DNA of 64,000 bases from Melaminivora sp034675505 (GCA_034675505.1 JAUCDD010000025.1:620001-684000); one strand, 5' to 3'. Shown: positions 1 to 10,472, numbered from the stretch's first letter. A program made the numbers and translations. Notes: a model not told the origin generated them from the sequence alone.

Positions 1-122
1 CTCTTGCTCCCCCCCTTTGGGGGAAGGCGGGGGCGGGGGCCAGCGCCGGTGGCCTGCCAATGCCGTGCGCCACAACCAGCCGGCCCCCATCCCCGCCTTC
101 CCCCAAAGGGGGAAGGAGCAAG
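1..122. repeat. Composite palindromic intergenic repeat (copy A)
   Basis: Two long inverted arms, roughly 7-41 and 82-118, each made of a C-run, TTTGGGGGAAGG and a G-rich tail, separated by about 40 bases. A related structure lies at 53896-54016 between gltB and gltD. The arms could form a large cruciform or RNA hairpin. It lies beyond the groEL terminator and no gene overlaps it. It resembles REP-like intergenic palindromes common in Comamonadaceae; the family name is not known to me. Confidence 0.6.
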
Positions 123-160
123 AAAAAACCCCGCGGCTCGCAAGACCCGCGGGGTTTTTT
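123..160 (-). terminator. Bidirectional intrinsic terminator after groEL
   Basis: An 8-bp GC stem, CCCCGCGG (129-136) with CCGCGGGG (147-154), has a 10-base loop. It is flanked by six A on the left and six T on the right, so it gives a U-tract on either strand. It lies 50 bases past the groEL stop and should end the groESL transcript. Confidence 0.85.
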
Positions 161-211
161 GTGCCCGGGTGGGGCAGGGCGAGTGGCCCGTTCGGGCCAC
201 TCGTCAGGGCA

Positions 212-1858
<1,647 letters not shown>

Positions 1859-1984
1859 TTCAAATTTCTCCGTTGTGCGTCGAGCGTCGGGCGTCCAGCG
1901 TGGACAAGGGCCGGCTCAACAGGAATCTGGGTTTCGGGATGTGCGCCCGGCGCCGTGCGCCGAACGCCCAGCCGCAAGAGTCAA

Positions 1985-2275
1985 TTACTTCTCGACGACT
2001 GCGAACAGGTCGTCTTCCTTCATGACCAGCAGCTCGTCGCCGTTGATCTTGACGGTCTGGCCGCTGTACTTGCCGAACAGCACGCGGTCGCCAACCTTGA
2101 CGCTCATGTCCATGCGGTCGCCGTCCTCGTCGAACTTGCCGGGGCCGACGGCGATGACTTCACCCTGGTCGGGCTTCTCGGCAGCGTTGTCGGGGATCAC
2201 GATGCCGGAGGCAGTGGTGGTTTCGCTCTCGATGCGCTTGACGATCACGCGATCGTGCAGGGGGCGAAGATTCAT
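1985..2275 (-). CDS. groS: Co-chaperonin GroES (Hsp10)
   Basis: 96 residues and full length: the N-terminus MNLRPLHDRVIVKRIE and the GGIV-type mobile loop region (here ASGIVIPDNAAEKP) are visible. It caps the GroEL ring during folding. The frame is open upstream for 14 more codons, but the start at 2275 is preferred because it gives the family N-terminus and has AGGAGA a few bases upstream. It is the first gene of the groESL operon; CIRCE and the promoter lie about 95-150 bases upstream. Confidence 0.97.
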   Translation of the reverse strand: MNLRPLHDRVIVKRIESETTTASGIVIPDNAAEKPDQGEVIAVGPGKFDEDGDRMDMSVKVGDRVLFGKYSGQTVKINGDELLVMKEDDLFAVVEK

Positions 2276-2368
2276 GGCTTTCTCCTGGGTACAAAAAATT
2301 GACGGCGGGGGAAACAAGGCGCCCGCTGTGGAGGGCGGGCGTCGTGCAGGGTGTCGCAGGGAGTGTTG

Positions 2369-2395
2369 TTAGCACTCATCTGTTTCGAGTGCCAA
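2369..2395. promoter_or_regulatory. CIRCE operator (HrcA binding site) of groESL
   Basis: TTAGCACTC, nine bases, then GAGTGCCAA. This is the CIRCE inverted repeat (consensus TTAGCACTC-N9-GAGTGCTAA) with one mismatch. It lies about 95 bases upstream of groES and directly downstream of the predicted heat-shock promoter, where HrcA would block transcription. hrcA itself is not in the window. Confidence 0.93.
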
Positions 2396-2396
2396 T

Positions 2397-2423
2397 GATA
2401 GGGGCAATCGCGGCGATTTCAAG
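2397..2423 (-). promoter_or_regulatory. Sigma32-type heat-shock promoter of groESL
   Basis: On the minus strand CTTGAAA (2417-2423) is followed after 12 bases by CCCCTATC (2397-2404). This matches the RpoH promoter pattern (CTTGAAA, 11-16 bases, CCCCATNT). It sits immediately upstream of CIRCE, so positive control by sigma32 and repression by HrcA appear to be combined. Confidence 0.8.
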
Positions 2424-2467
2424 GGCGTCGAAGCTGCGGCGCCCGGGCGCTGCGCAGGCCCTGGACG

Positions 2468-2532
2468 CCGGTTTTTGGGTCAAAACCGGCCCACGCCGGC
2501 GCCAACAGGCGGCCTTCAGCTATGCTTTTTGA
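2468..2532 (-). repeat. AT-dyad/GCCGGC intergenic repeat, copy 1 of 8
   Basis: Read on the minus strand: an AT-rich AAAAAGCATAGCT part, then GGCGCCGGC, then a perfect stem CCGGTTTT/AAAACCGG (2468-2475 with 2482-2489). The AT part overlaps the last codons and stop of the hydrolase ending at 2520. The stem-loop could serve as a transcript end. Confidence 0.65.
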
Positions 2533-3413
2533 CTGGCCTGGGCCAGGAAGCCGTCCACCAGCGCCAGCTGCTGGGGCACGTTCAGTGCCGGCGCGTGGCC
2601 GCAGCCGGGCACCTGCACCACCTGCAGCTGGCCGCGCGCGCCGGGGCCGCGCGTGCGCATCTCGTCCACCACCTGCGGCAGCACCAGGTCGGACTGCTCG
2701 CCGCGCAGCAGCAGCACCGGCAGCTGCAGCGCGTCGTAGTGCTGCCAGATCAGGTAATCGTCGTGCGGGTGCGCCGTGAACTGGCGCACCATGGCCGGGT
2801 CGTAGTGCGGCGTGAGGCGCCCGTCCGGCAGGCGGCGCGCCGAGGTCTCGGTGAGCTGGCGCCACTGCGCGTCGCCCAGCCAGCCATAGGGTGCATAGAC
2901 CTGGCGGAAGTACGCCTCCAGGGCGGCCATGGTGGCGAACGCCGGCGGCTGGCCGGCGTAGGCGCGGATGCGCGAGAGCGCCGCCTGGGCCAGCTCGGGG
3001 GCGTTGTCGTTGAGCAGCAGGCTGCGGATGCGCCCGGCCAGCTGCGGCTGCGCCAGGCCGGCGGCGCACACCGTGCCGATGGCGCCGCCCATGGAGGTGC
3101 CCACCCAGTGCGCCGCGCCGATGTCCAGGCGATCGAACAGCTCGGCGGCGATGCGCGCGTAGAACGCCAGGCAGTACTCCTGGTCCGGCCGCCCGGCCCA
3201 CTGGCTCAGGCCCCGGCCCAGGGTGTCCGGGCAGATGACGCGCCAGCGCCCGGCCGGGCCGGCGCTCAGGTGCCCGGCCAGCACGTCCATGTCGCGCCCG
3301 GTGCGCGCCAGGCCGTGCCAGGCGATGACGGCGGGCGCCTGGGGGTCGCCCCAGTCCATGTAGTGGATTTCGTAGCCGGCGCAGGTGGCGTAGCAGGAGC
3401 GGGGGGAGGTCAT
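2520..3413 (-). CDS. Alpha/beta-fold hydrolase
   Basis: 297 residues with a typical alpha/beta hydrolase layout: an oxyanion-hole HG motif (IAWHGLAR, about residue 33), the nucleophile elbow GTSMGG (serine at about residue 105) and a C-terminal histidine in GCGHAPALNVP. No signal peptide is visible, so it is probably cytoplasmic. It is the last gene of the ABC transporter/oligomer hydrolase cluster, starting 34 bases after the second binding protein, which suggests a role in hydrolysing an imported ester or lactone. The substrate is unknown. Its final codons lie inside an intergenic repeat. Confidence 0.8.
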   Translation of the reverse strand: MTSPRSCYATCAGYEIHYMDWGDPQAPAVIAWHGLARTGRDMDVLAGHLSAGPAGRWRVICPDTLGRGLSQWAGRPDQEYCLAFYARIAAELFDRLDIGAAHWVGTSMGGAIGTVCAAGLAQPQLAGRIRSLLLNDNAPELAQAALSRIRAYAGQPPAFATMAALEAYFRQVYAPYGWLGDAQWRQLTETSARRLPDGRLTPHYDPAMVRQFTAHPHDDYLIWQHYDALQLPVLLLRGEQSDLVLPQVVDEMRTRGPGARGQLQVVQVPGCGHAPALNVPQQLALVDGFLAQASQKA

Positions 3414-3447
3414 GGGAGGCCTTGGGGGGATGGGGGAGCAGCTGCCG

Positions 3448-4641
3448 TCAGCGCACCAGCTTGCCGCCGCTGCCGATCACGGTGACCTCGACGTTGCGCG
3501 AGCCGATGCGGTTGGTGGGCGAATAGCCCACGGTCATGCCGCCCAGGTCGAACTCGTGCAGCGACTCCAGGGCCTTGAGCACCTTGGCGCGCGTGGGCTG
3601 GGGCCCGGCGCGGCGCAGTCCCTCGACCAGCACCTTGGCGCCCAGGAATTCCTCGAAGCTGGCGTAGCTGATCTCGGCCGCAGGCGCGTGCGCCTTGAGC
3701 AGCTGCCGGTATTCGCGCACCACCGGCAGCATGGGGCGGAAGGGGTAGGGCACGACCTGGGTGATGCCCACGCCGTGGACGTTCTTCAGGCCCGCCAGCT
3801 GCACCAGCTCGGCCGGATCGACCACCGAGATGCTGTACAGCTGCGCGCCGCCGCCGCCTTCGCGGTAGCGCTTGATGAACGCCGCCGCCGGGCGGTTCAC
3901 GGCGATCAGGATCACGGCCTGCGCATCGGCCGCCTGGATGGCCTGCACCGCCGCGTCCACCTGGTCGGTATTGCGCGGGTAGGACGCCTCGGCGATGGAC
4001 TTGCGCCCGCGCCGCGCCAGCGCCGCCTGCACGCCCTGCAGCCCGGCCTTGCCGAAGCCGTCGTCCTGGTACATCACGGCCACGCGCTCCACGCCGATGG
4101 TGGACAGCTGCTGCACCAGGTGCTCGGCTTCGTCGGCGTAGCCGGCGCGCACGTGGAAGATCCAGGGGTTGAAGGGCGTGCGCAGCGACTCGCCGCCGGT
4201 GTAGGGCGCGACCAGCGCCGCGCCGCCCTGCGCCAGCACGCCGTCCTGCAGCAGCTGGCCGATGTTGGCGGTGCCGGCCAGGCCGAACAGCGCCACCACC
4301 TCGGCCCGCGCCAGCAGCTGGCGCGTCAGGCGCACGGTGTCGTCCACCTTGTAGCCGTCGTCCAGCACCTCGTGGCGGATGCTGGCGCCGTGGATGCCGC
4401 CGGCGGCGTTCACGGCGTCAAAGCACAGCTTGCCGCCCAGCACCATCTGCTGGCCGGTGGAAGCCAGCACGCCCGACAGCGGCGCCACCTGGCCAATGAC
4501 GATCTCGGCGGCGGGCGCCGCCGCCGCCGGCCCGGGCAGCAGCGCCGGGGCGGCGAGCAGGGCCAGGCTCTGGCGCCGGCTGAGGGGGGTGGACAGGGCG
4601 GTCATGGCGGGGCGTGGAGTGGGGGAGGAATGGGCGGGCAT
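3448..4641 (-). CDS. ABC transporter periplasmic binding protein, Leu/Ile/Val-type (second of cluster)
   Basis: 397 residues. A twin-arginine-like N-terminus (SRRQSLALL) and hydrophobic stretch precede the mature start near AAEIVIGQVAPLSG, the usual first strand of the Peripla_BP_6 family. The body (PYTGGESLR, VMYQDDGFGKAG, RVAVMYQDD) fits that fold. An alternative start at 4605 would begin just before the signal peptide; neither start has a good ribosome site. It begins 3 bases after the oligomer hydrolase stop, so the two are probably co-translated. A transporter cluster with two different binding proteins suggests two related ligands. Confidence 0.82.
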   Translation of the reverse strand: MPAHSSPTPRPAMTALSTPLSRRQSLALLAAPALLPGPAAAAPAAEIVIGQVAPLSGVLASTGQQMVLGGKLCFDAVNAAGGIHGASIRHEVLDDGYKVDDTVRLTRQLLARAEVVALFGLAGTANIGQLLQDGVLAQGGAALVAPYTGGESLRTPFNPWIFHVRAGYADEAEHLVQQLSTIGVERVAVMYQDDGFGKAGLQGVQAALARRGRKSIAEASYPRNTDQVDAAVQAIQAADAQAVILIAVNRPAAAFIKRYREGGGGAQLYSISVVDPAELVQLAGLKNVHGVGITQVVPYPFRPMLPVVREYRQLLKAHAPAAEISYASFEEFLGAKVLVEGLRRAGPQPTRAKVLKALESLHEFDLGGMTVGYSPTNRIGSRNVEVTVIGSGGKLVR

Positions 4642-4644
4642 GCG

Positions 4645-6777
4645 TCAGTCGGGAATGGCGATGGCGCCGGCCGTCACCGCGATCGCGTCGCCGGCGGCCG
4701 GCGTGGTTGCCAGCGCCGGCAGGTTGGCCGCCGTGATGGCCGGGGCGCTGCCGGGCGCGCCGCCGCGCGGCACGGTGCGCACCACCTGGCTGGCGGGCAG
4801 CGGCCGGCCCTGGGTCAGGTGGTCGTACATGGCGTCCAGCGCGCGGTTCAGGTACACGTGCAGCGGCACGAAGCGCGAGTCGTATCCGGGCAGCACGGCG
4901 GGCAGGCCGATGAAGCTGTCGAAGTGCTGGGCGTTGGTCACCTCGATGTAGCTCAGCCGGCTGGCCGCGCCCTCGACCTTCCTGTTCAGCGCCGCGTAGG
5001 GGCGCGAGGTGTGGTTCACGGGCAGCAGCGCGTCCGAGCGGCCATGCACGATCAGCGCCGGCTTGCCGCGCAGGTTGCCGCTGCGCTGGGTCTCGCGCAT
5101 GCCCGCCTGCAGCCGTTGCGCGGTGGCGTCCGTGCCGGTCAGCAGGTTGCGCAGGCACAGCGCGCCCTCGGTGTTCCAGTCGGCCGTGCCGTTGGACGAC
5201 AGCGACAGGAAGTCGCGCGCCGCGCCGGCCCGGCCGTTGTTGTTGATGAGCTGCACGCCGCCCGACGGGGGCACGCCGTTGCCGGTGGCAAACAGCGTGG
5301 CCAGCGCCGCCGGCGCCAGCGGCGCGACGGCGCCCGCCGGCGTGGCGGCGGCGTAGCTGAAGCCGCACAGGTTGTCGCGCACGCTGGCGCGCGCCAGCGC
5401 ATTGGCAAAGGTGACCGACACCGCCGGCGCCACCTCGAAGGCCGCGTGCGAGGCGTGCAGCGGGCTGCTCTCGGCCTCCCAGCCGTAGTCGCGCAGCTTT
5501 TGCAGCGCTTCCTCGGCCTGCGCGGCGGTGCTGGTGGCGGCAAGCAGGCCGGCGGCCTTCAGCGAGGCGCAGCGGTTGGGCGCGATCGGCAGCGCCGCCG
5601 AGGCAAAGCCGGCCGCGAAGGCGCCGGCGTAGGGGCCGCTTGCCTGCGAGGGCGCCAGCGACGCGCAGGCCTGGTACAGGTTGGCCCAGGTGGTGAAGTC
5701 CACCAGGTTGCGCCCGGTGACGGCGACGGCGGCGCCGCCCCGGCGCACCGTCACGCCGGCGTCGGCCGGCAGCTCCAGCGCCGGCTCGGAGACCGCCACG
5801 CCGCTGATCAGGCCCTGCGTGTCCAGTTCGGCCGCCGCCACTGCCGCGCCGCCGCCGTTGGAGATGCTGGAGGCGATGGTGACCGTGTTGGCGGGCGTGA
5901 GCGCCTTCAGGCGCTGGCTGCCCTGCTGCGTGCCGAAGCGCTCGTTCAGCACGTAGTAGGCGAACTCCACCGCCTGCAGCGTGTTGCGGCCCCAGTCCTT
6001 TTCCGGGTTTTGCTGCGAATGCGCGTGCTTGAAGGCCAGGCGGTTGGGCGTGGCGGCGTTGAAGGCGGCCAGCTCGGCGCTGCCCAGGCCGGCGTTGAAG
6101 GCGGCGTTGCGGCCGGCGGCGGCGGCCGGGGCGCGCGTGCCGTCGATCAGCGGCACGGTGTCGGCCTGCAGGTCGTGCGGCGCGCCGCCCGTGCCCTTGT
6201 CGCTATAGGCCACGGCGCAGCCGCGCTTGAGGCCCCATTCGCCGGTGCTGATGGCGCCATACACGCCGCGCGAGCCCGACGAGGTGGCGGTGATGATGCA
6301 GGCCTTTTGCGGGTTGAAGCTGGCCGGCACCTGCACCATCAGCGTGACGTTCTGGCGCCCGCTGCCGTCGTCGGCAAAGGCGATGTACTCGGTGCCGGCC
6401 ACCTTGCCCTCGCCCGCCGTGGGGTTGCCCTGGGCGTCCAGGTTGGGGCCGTACAGGCTGCCGTAGCCGCCGGCGGCGGTCATGTCCAGCATGGCGCGGT
6501 AGTTGGTGTGGATGGCCGTGCGGCGCAGCTCGGCGGCCGTGGGGTTGAGCGGGTCGGCGAAGGCCGGCGCGGCCGCGGCTGCCAGGCCGCTCTTGCCCAG
6601 GCCGGCGGTCAGCAGGTCGTCGCTGGCGCCGTCATAGGCGGTGGTCTTGACGGCGCCCAGCCAGGCTGGCCGGGTGTTCAGCGCCGGCCCGTCGCTGCTG
6701 CCGCTGCCGCCGCCGCAGGCCGCGAGGGCAGCGGCGGCCAGGGCCGCCAGGGCAAAGGGACGCAAGGCTGTGTGCAT
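4645..6777 (-). CDS. D-(-)-3-hydroxybutyrate oligomer hydrolase (lipoprotein)
   Basis: 710 residues, the size of the 3HB-oligomer hydrolase family (EC 3.1.1.22), which cleaves short poly-3-hydroxybutyrate chains to monomers. Motifs recalled from the family include SSGSRGVYGAI, GCAVAYSDKGTG, KHAHSQQNPEKDWG and a serine motif SISNGGGA (likely nucleophile, about residue 305). The N-terminus is a lipoprotein signal (LAALAAAALAAC), so the enzyme should be in the periplasm or outer membrane. It follows livM by 42 bases and precedes a binding protein by 3. This context implies that extracellular or periplasmic oligomers are cut and the products taken up by the linked transporter. Confidence 0.88.
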   Translation of the reverse strand: MHTALRPFALAALAAAALAACGGGSGSSDGPALNTRPAWLGAVKTTAYDGASDDLLTAGLGKSGLAAAAAPAFADPLNPTAAELRRTAIHTNYRAMLDMTAAGGYGSLYGPNLDAQGNPTAGEGKVAGTEYIAFADDGSGRQNVTLMVQVPASFNPQKACIITATSSGSRGVYGAISTGEWGLKRGCAVAYSDKGTGGAPHDLQADTVPLIDGTRAPAAAAGRNAAFNAGLGSAELAAFNAATPNRLAFKHAHSQQNPEKDWGRNTLQAVEFAYYVLNERFGTQQGSQRLKALTPANTVTIASSISNGGGAAVAAAELDTQGLISGVAVSEPALELPADAGVTVRRGGAAVAVTGRNLVDFTTWANLYQACASLAPSQASGPYAGAFAAGFASAALPIAPNRCASLKAAGLLAATSTAAQAEEALQKLRDYGWEAESSPLHASHAAFEVAPAVSVTFANALARASVRDNLCGFSYAAATPAGAVAPLAPAALATLFATGNGVPPSGGVQLINNNGRAGAARDFLSLSSNGTADWNTEGALCLRNLLTGTDATAQRLQAGMRETQRSGNLRGKPALIVHGRSDALLPVNHTSRPYAALNRKVEGAASRLSYIEVTNAQHFDSFIGLPAVLPGYDSRFVPLHVYLNRALDAMYDHLTQGRPLPASQVVRTVPRGGAPGSAPAITAANLPALATTPAAGDAIAVTAGAIAIPD

Positions 6778-6819
6778 GGTGATGTCTCCTGGAGGGTTTG
6801 CGGGACGGACGGGAACGTT

Positions 6820-7899
6820 TCAGGCCGGCGGCAGCGCGCGCGCGGCGCGCAGCCGCCCCACCACGCCGGTGGGGAAGTAATAGACCGAGAGCACGAACAG
6901 CAGGCCCAGCCACAGCAGCCAGCGGTCGGGCGAGAGCAGCGCGGCCAGCCAGGGCAGGCCGGAGGCGGCCTCCGAGCCCATGCGCAGCAGGTCCTGCAGG
7001 TAGCTTTGCGCCACCAGGAACAGCACCGCGCCGATGGCGGCGCCGTAGATGGTGCCCATGCCGCCTATGACCACGATCAGGAGCACGTCCATCATGATCT
7101 CGAAGGACAGCGAGGTGTCCGGCCCGTTGTAGCGCAGCCAGAGCGCCAGCATGCAGCCGGCGAGGGTGGCGAACAGCGCCGACAGCACCGACGACAGCGT
7201 GCGATAGACGACCACGCGGTAGCCGATGGCCTCGGCGCGGAATTCGTTTTCGCGGATCGCCTGCAGCACGCGCCCGAAGGGCGAGTTGACGATGCGCAGC
7301 AGCGCCAGCACCAGCACCAGCGCCAGCACGAACAGCAGGTAGTACGACAGCAGCCGCCCGTCCAGGCTCACTCCCAGGAAGGGCTCGTCGAACGGCTCGA
7401 AGCTGGGCGAGAGCCACTCGGGCACGCGGAAGGTGAGGCCGTCCTCGCCGCCGGTGAGCTCCGACAGCTGCGAGGCCAGGGTCTGGAAGGCGGCGGCCAC
7501 GGCCAGCGTGATCATGGCGAAGAAGATGGCCCGCACGCGCAGCGAGAACAGCCCCACCGCCAGCGACAGCACCAGCGACAGCGCCAGCGCGCCGGCCGTG
7601 CCCAGCGCCAGCGCGCCCCAGCTGGCGCCCAGGCGCGTGCTGGCGATCGCGATGCCGTAGGCGCCTATGCCGAAGAACATGGTGTGCGCGAAGCTGACGA
7701 TGCCGGTGTAGCCCAGCAGCAGGTCGAAGCTGGCCACCAGCACCACGAACACCAGCACCTTGGCCGCCACGTTGAGCGCCTTGATGCCGGGAAACAGGAA
7801 GGGCGCCAGCAGCAGGCCCAGGAAGATCGCCACCAGGATCGCTGCCAGCACGCGGCTGCGCGGCCAGTCGCCCGAGAGGATGCGGTTCATCGTCAGCAC
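6820..7899 (-). CDS. livM: ABC transporter permease, LivM family
   Basis: 359 residues with about nine to ten hydrophobic segments and the LivM signature region around ENEFRAEAIGYRV (cytoplasmic loop contacting the ATPase). The GTG at 7899 is taken as the start because AGGGA lies six bases upstream; an ATG at 7890 is possible. It is the inner-membrane half of a branched-chain-amino-acid-type importer and starts 15 bases after livH. The family also carries amides, urea, aromatic acids and short acids, so the gene name does not fix the substrate. Confidence 0.9.
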   Translation of the reverse strand: MLTMNRILSGDWPRSRVLAAILVAIFLGLLLAPFLFPGIKALNVAAKVLVFVVLVASFDLLLGYTGIVSFAHTMFFGIGAYGIAIASTRLGASWGALALGTAGALALSLVLSLAVGLFSLRVRAIFFAMITLAVAAAFQTLASQLSELTGGEDGLTFRVPEWLSPSFEPFDEPFLGVSLDGRLLSYYLLFVLALVLVLALLRIVNSPFGRVLQAIRENEFRAEAIGYRVVVYRTLSSVLSALFATLAGCMLALWLRYNGPDTSLSFEIMMDVLLIVVIGGMGTIYGAAIGAVLFLVAQSYLQDLLRMGSEAASGLPWLAALLSPDRWLLWLGLLFVLSVYYFPTGVVGRLRAARALPPA

Positions 7900-7914
7900 G
7901 GCAAGTCCCTGCCT

Positions 7915-8898
7915 TCAGCGGTTGACCACGCTGTGCACGCCCTGGGGCCGCCACAGCAGCACGGCGACCATCAGCGCGATGTTGGAAAACAGCGCCACCT
8001 TGGGAGCCAGGAAGCCGGTGTAGTTGGCCATCAGCCCGACCAGCAGCGCGCCGATCAGCGCCCCCGAGGTCGAGCCCAGCCCACCGATGATGATGACGAT
8101 GAAGATCAGGATGTTGACCTGTGCGCCCATCTGCGGCACCACGCTTTGCTGGTACAGCCCCCACATCACGCCGCCCAGGCCGGCCAGTGCGCTGCCGGCG
8201 ACGAACACGCCCACGAACAGCGCGCCGATGCGGTAGCCCAGGGCCTCGACCATCTCGCGGTCCTGCACGCCGGCGCGGATCAGCAGGCCGACCTTGGTGC
8301 GCGCGAGCGTCCAGGCCAGCAGCGCGAACACGGCCAGCCCGACGACCACGGCCAGCAGGCGGTATTTCTCGATCGCCGCGTCGCCCAGCAGCAGCGCGCC
8401 GCGCAGCGCGGCGGGCAGCGGCAGCGGGATCTGCGCCGGCCCCCAGACGACCTTGATCAGCTCCTCGCCGATGATCATGCCGCCCATGGTGATCAGGATC
8501 TGCTTGAGGTGGTTGCCATACACCGGGCGCACGATGAAGCGCTCGAACGCCAGGCCCACGGCCGCGGCCACCAGCATGGCCACCAGCATCGCCGCCAGCA
8601 CCGCCGCCAGGTTGCGCCACAGCTGCTGCGAGCCCGTCCAGTCCAGCATGCCGCCCAGCACGCTGGTGGCGACGAAGGCGCCCAGCGCGATGAACACGCC
8701 GTGGCCGAAGTTCAGCACGTCCATCAGGCCGAACACCAGCGTCAGGCCCGAGGCGATGATGAAGATGATCATGCCCATGGCCAGGCCGGCCACGGTCAGC
8801 GTCAGCCAGGTCGAGGGCGAGCCGATGAGCGGCAGCGCGATGAGCGCCAGCAGCGGCGCCAGCGCCAGGGGTTTCCAGTCGAAGTCGCGGCTCGTCAT
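7915..8898 (-). CDS. livH: ABC transporter permease, LivH family
   Basis: 327 residues, strongly hydrophobic, with the LivH features SGLTLVFGLMDVLNFGHG near residue 50-70 and a loop VQDREMVEALGYRIG that contacts the ATPase. The ATG at 8898 overlaps the livF stop by four bases (ATGA), indicating translational coupling. It partners LivM in the membrane channel. Confidence 0.92.
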   Translation of the reverse strand: MTSRDFDWKPLALAPLLALIALPLIGSPSTWLTLTVAGLAMGMIIFIIASGLTLVFGLMDVLNFGHGVFIALGAFVATSVLGGMLDWTGSQQLWRNLAAVLAAMLVAMLVAAAVGLAFERFIVRPVYGNHLKQILITMGGMIIGEELIKVVWGPAQIPLPLPAALRGALLLGDAAIEKYRLLAVVVGLAVFALLAWTLARTKVGLLIRAGVQDREMVEALGYRIGALFVGVFVAGSALAGLGGVMWGLYQQSVVPQMGAQVNILIFIVIIIGGLGSTSGALIGALLVGLMANYTGFLAPKVALFSNIALMVAVLLWRPQGVHSVVNR

Positions 8899-9632
8899 AG
8901 CGCCAGTCCCAGCAGCGATTGCTGCAGCTGCTCGTCGGCCGCCAGGGCCGCCATGCGCCCGGCGTGCACCACGCGCCCGTTGTCCATGACGGCCACGCCG
9001 TCGCCCAGGCGGCGCGCGAAGTCCAGGTTCTGCTCGACCAGCAAGATGGTCGCGCCGCCGGCCTTGAGCTGCGCGAAGGCGTCGATCATGTTGTCGATGA
9101 TGGCCGGCGCCAGGCCCTTGCTGGGCTCGTCCACGATCAGCAGGTCGCGCGGCTCGACGATGGCGCGCGCCACCGCCACCATCTGCTTTTGACCGCCCGA
9201 GAGCTTGCCGGCCGGGTGGTGCCAGAACTTTTCCACCGCCGGGAACAACCCGAAGATCCAGGCCAGCCGCTCGCCGTCCAGCTGCGCTGCGCGCTGCGCG
9301 CCGCGCGCGGCCAGCAGCAGGTTCTCCTGCACCGTGAGGTCGGCGAAGATGCCCATGTTCTCGGGCACGTAGGCGATGTTCTGGCGCGCGATCTGCGGCG
9401 TCGGCAGCTGCGTGATGTCCTGCCCGGCAAAGCGCACGCTGCCGCTGGAGGCGCGCCACAGGCCCAGGATGGTGCGCAGCGTGGTCGTCTTGCCCGCGCC
9501 GTTGCGCCCCAGCAGCAGCGTCAGCTCGCCACGCGGCACCGCCAGGTCCACGCCGTGCAGGATGTGGTAGGCGCCGATGTGCGTGTGCACGCCCTGCAGC
9601 TGCAGCAGGGGGGGTGGCAGGGGCTGCGTCAT
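8895..9632 (-). CDS. livF: ABC transporter ATPase, LivF family
   Basis: 245 residues. Walker A GRNGAGKTT (about residue 44), signature LSGGQKQM and Walker B LLIVDEPSKGLAP are all present, so an active ATPase is expected. The frame is open upstream, but the ATG at 9632 overlaps the livG stop (ATGA) and gives the normal family N-terminus. It powers uptake together with LivG. Confidence 0.95.
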   Translation of the reverse strand: MTQPLPPPLLQLQGVHTHIGAYHILHGVDLAVPRGELTLLLGRNGAGKTTTLRTILGLWRASSGSVRFAGQDITQLPTPQIARQNIAYVPENMGIFADLTVQENLLLAARGAQRAAQLDGERLAWIFGLFPAVEKFWHHPAGKLSGGQKQMVAVARAIVEPRDLLIVDEPSKGLAPAIIDNMIDAFAQLKAGGATILLVEQNLDFARRLGDGVAVMDNGRVVHAGRMAALAADEQLQQSLLGLAL

Positions 9633-10396
9633 GCGGCCTCCTGCGCGCGCCGGCCCAGGTAGGCCTGCTGCACCACCGGCGAGGCGATCACCTCGGCGGG
9701 CTCGCCGTCGGCCACCAGCTGGCCGTTGGTCAGCACGATGATGCGGTCGGCCAGCTCGCGCACCACGTCCATCTTGTGCTCGACCAGCAAGATGGTCTTG
9801 CTCTTGTCCCGCTTGAGCTGGCGGATCAGCTCCAGGATCACCGGGGCCTCGTCGTGGCTCATGCCGGCCGTGGGTTCGTCGAACATGTAGACCTGCGGCG
9901 ACAGCGCCATCAGCAGCGCCACCTCCAGCTTGCGCTGGTCGCCGTGCGCCAGGCTGGCCACGGTGCTGGCGGCGCGCGGGTGCAGGGCCACGGTCTCGAG
10001 CAGCTGGCCGGCGCGCTCGGTCAGCTGGCGGTGGTCGCTCCAGATGCTCCACAGGTTCAGGCCGCGCCGGTGCGCGCCGGCCTGCGCGGCCTGCACGGCC
10101 AGGCGCACGTTCTCCAGCACGCTCAGGGAGGGGAACAGGTTGGTCAGCTGAAAGGCCCGGCCCAGCCCGGCGCGCGTGCGGCTGGACGCCGGCAGGCCGG
10201 TCAGATCACGCCCGCCCAGCAGCACGCGCCCGGCGGTCGCCCTGAGCTGGCCGGAGATCAGGTTGAAATAGGTGGTCTTGCCCGCCCCGTTGGGCCCGAC
10301 GATGGCCGTGAGCGTGCCGGGCGCGAAGCTGCAGCTCACGCCATCGACGGCCACATGGCCGCCGAAGCGGATGGTCAGGTTCTCGGTGACGAGCAT
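9629..10396 (-). CDS. livG: ABC transporter ATPase, LivG family
   Basis: 255 residues with Walker A GPNGAGKTT (about residue 38) and a Walker B region ending FDEPTAGMSHDE. The expected LSGGQ signature is changed to LAHGDQRKLE, the usual LivG variant (S/AHGxQR). The start at 10396 (MLVTENLTIRFGG) is chosen over an upstream ATG at 10453 that would run through an intergenic repeat. Repeat copy 2 lies immediately upstream, between the binding protein gene and the rest of the operon. Confidence 0.93.
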   Translation of the reverse strand: MLVTENLTIRFGGHVAVDGVSCSFAPGTLTAIVGPNGAGKTTYFNLISGQLRATAGRVLLGGRDLTGLPASSRTRAGLGRAFQLTNLFPSLSVLENVRLAVQAAQAGAHRRGLNLWSIWSDHRQLTERAGQLLETVALHPRAASTVASLAHGDQRKLEVALLMALSPQVYMFDEPTAGMSHDEAPVILELIRQLKRDKSKTILLVEHKMDVVRELADRIIVLTNGQLVADGEPAEVIASPVVQQAYLGRRAQEAA

Positions 10397-10460
10397 GGTT
10401 TTAGGATGAAATCGCCCGCACGCCGGCGCCAATGGCCGGCATGTAGCTATCAAAAAGTGA
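10397..10460 (-). repeat. AT-dyad/GCCGGC intergenic repeat, copy 2 of 8
   Basis: Minus-strand order: TTTTTGATAGCTACAT, GCCGGCCATTGGCGCCGGC (a stem of two GCCGGC blocks), then a GGGCGATTTC-type tail. It fills the gap between the binding protein gene (stop at 10473) and livG (start at 10396), where it could trim or attenuate the transcript so that binding protein is made in excess. Confidence 0.65.
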
Positions 10461-10472
10461 GTCCGCGGGCCT

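Noticed and set aside
3412..9192. Very long antisense reading frame (over 1900 codons) across the transporter cluster
   Set aside because: High-GC shadow of the minus-strand genes, rich in Gly/Arg/His/Gln with no domain; the minus-strand genes have family motifs.
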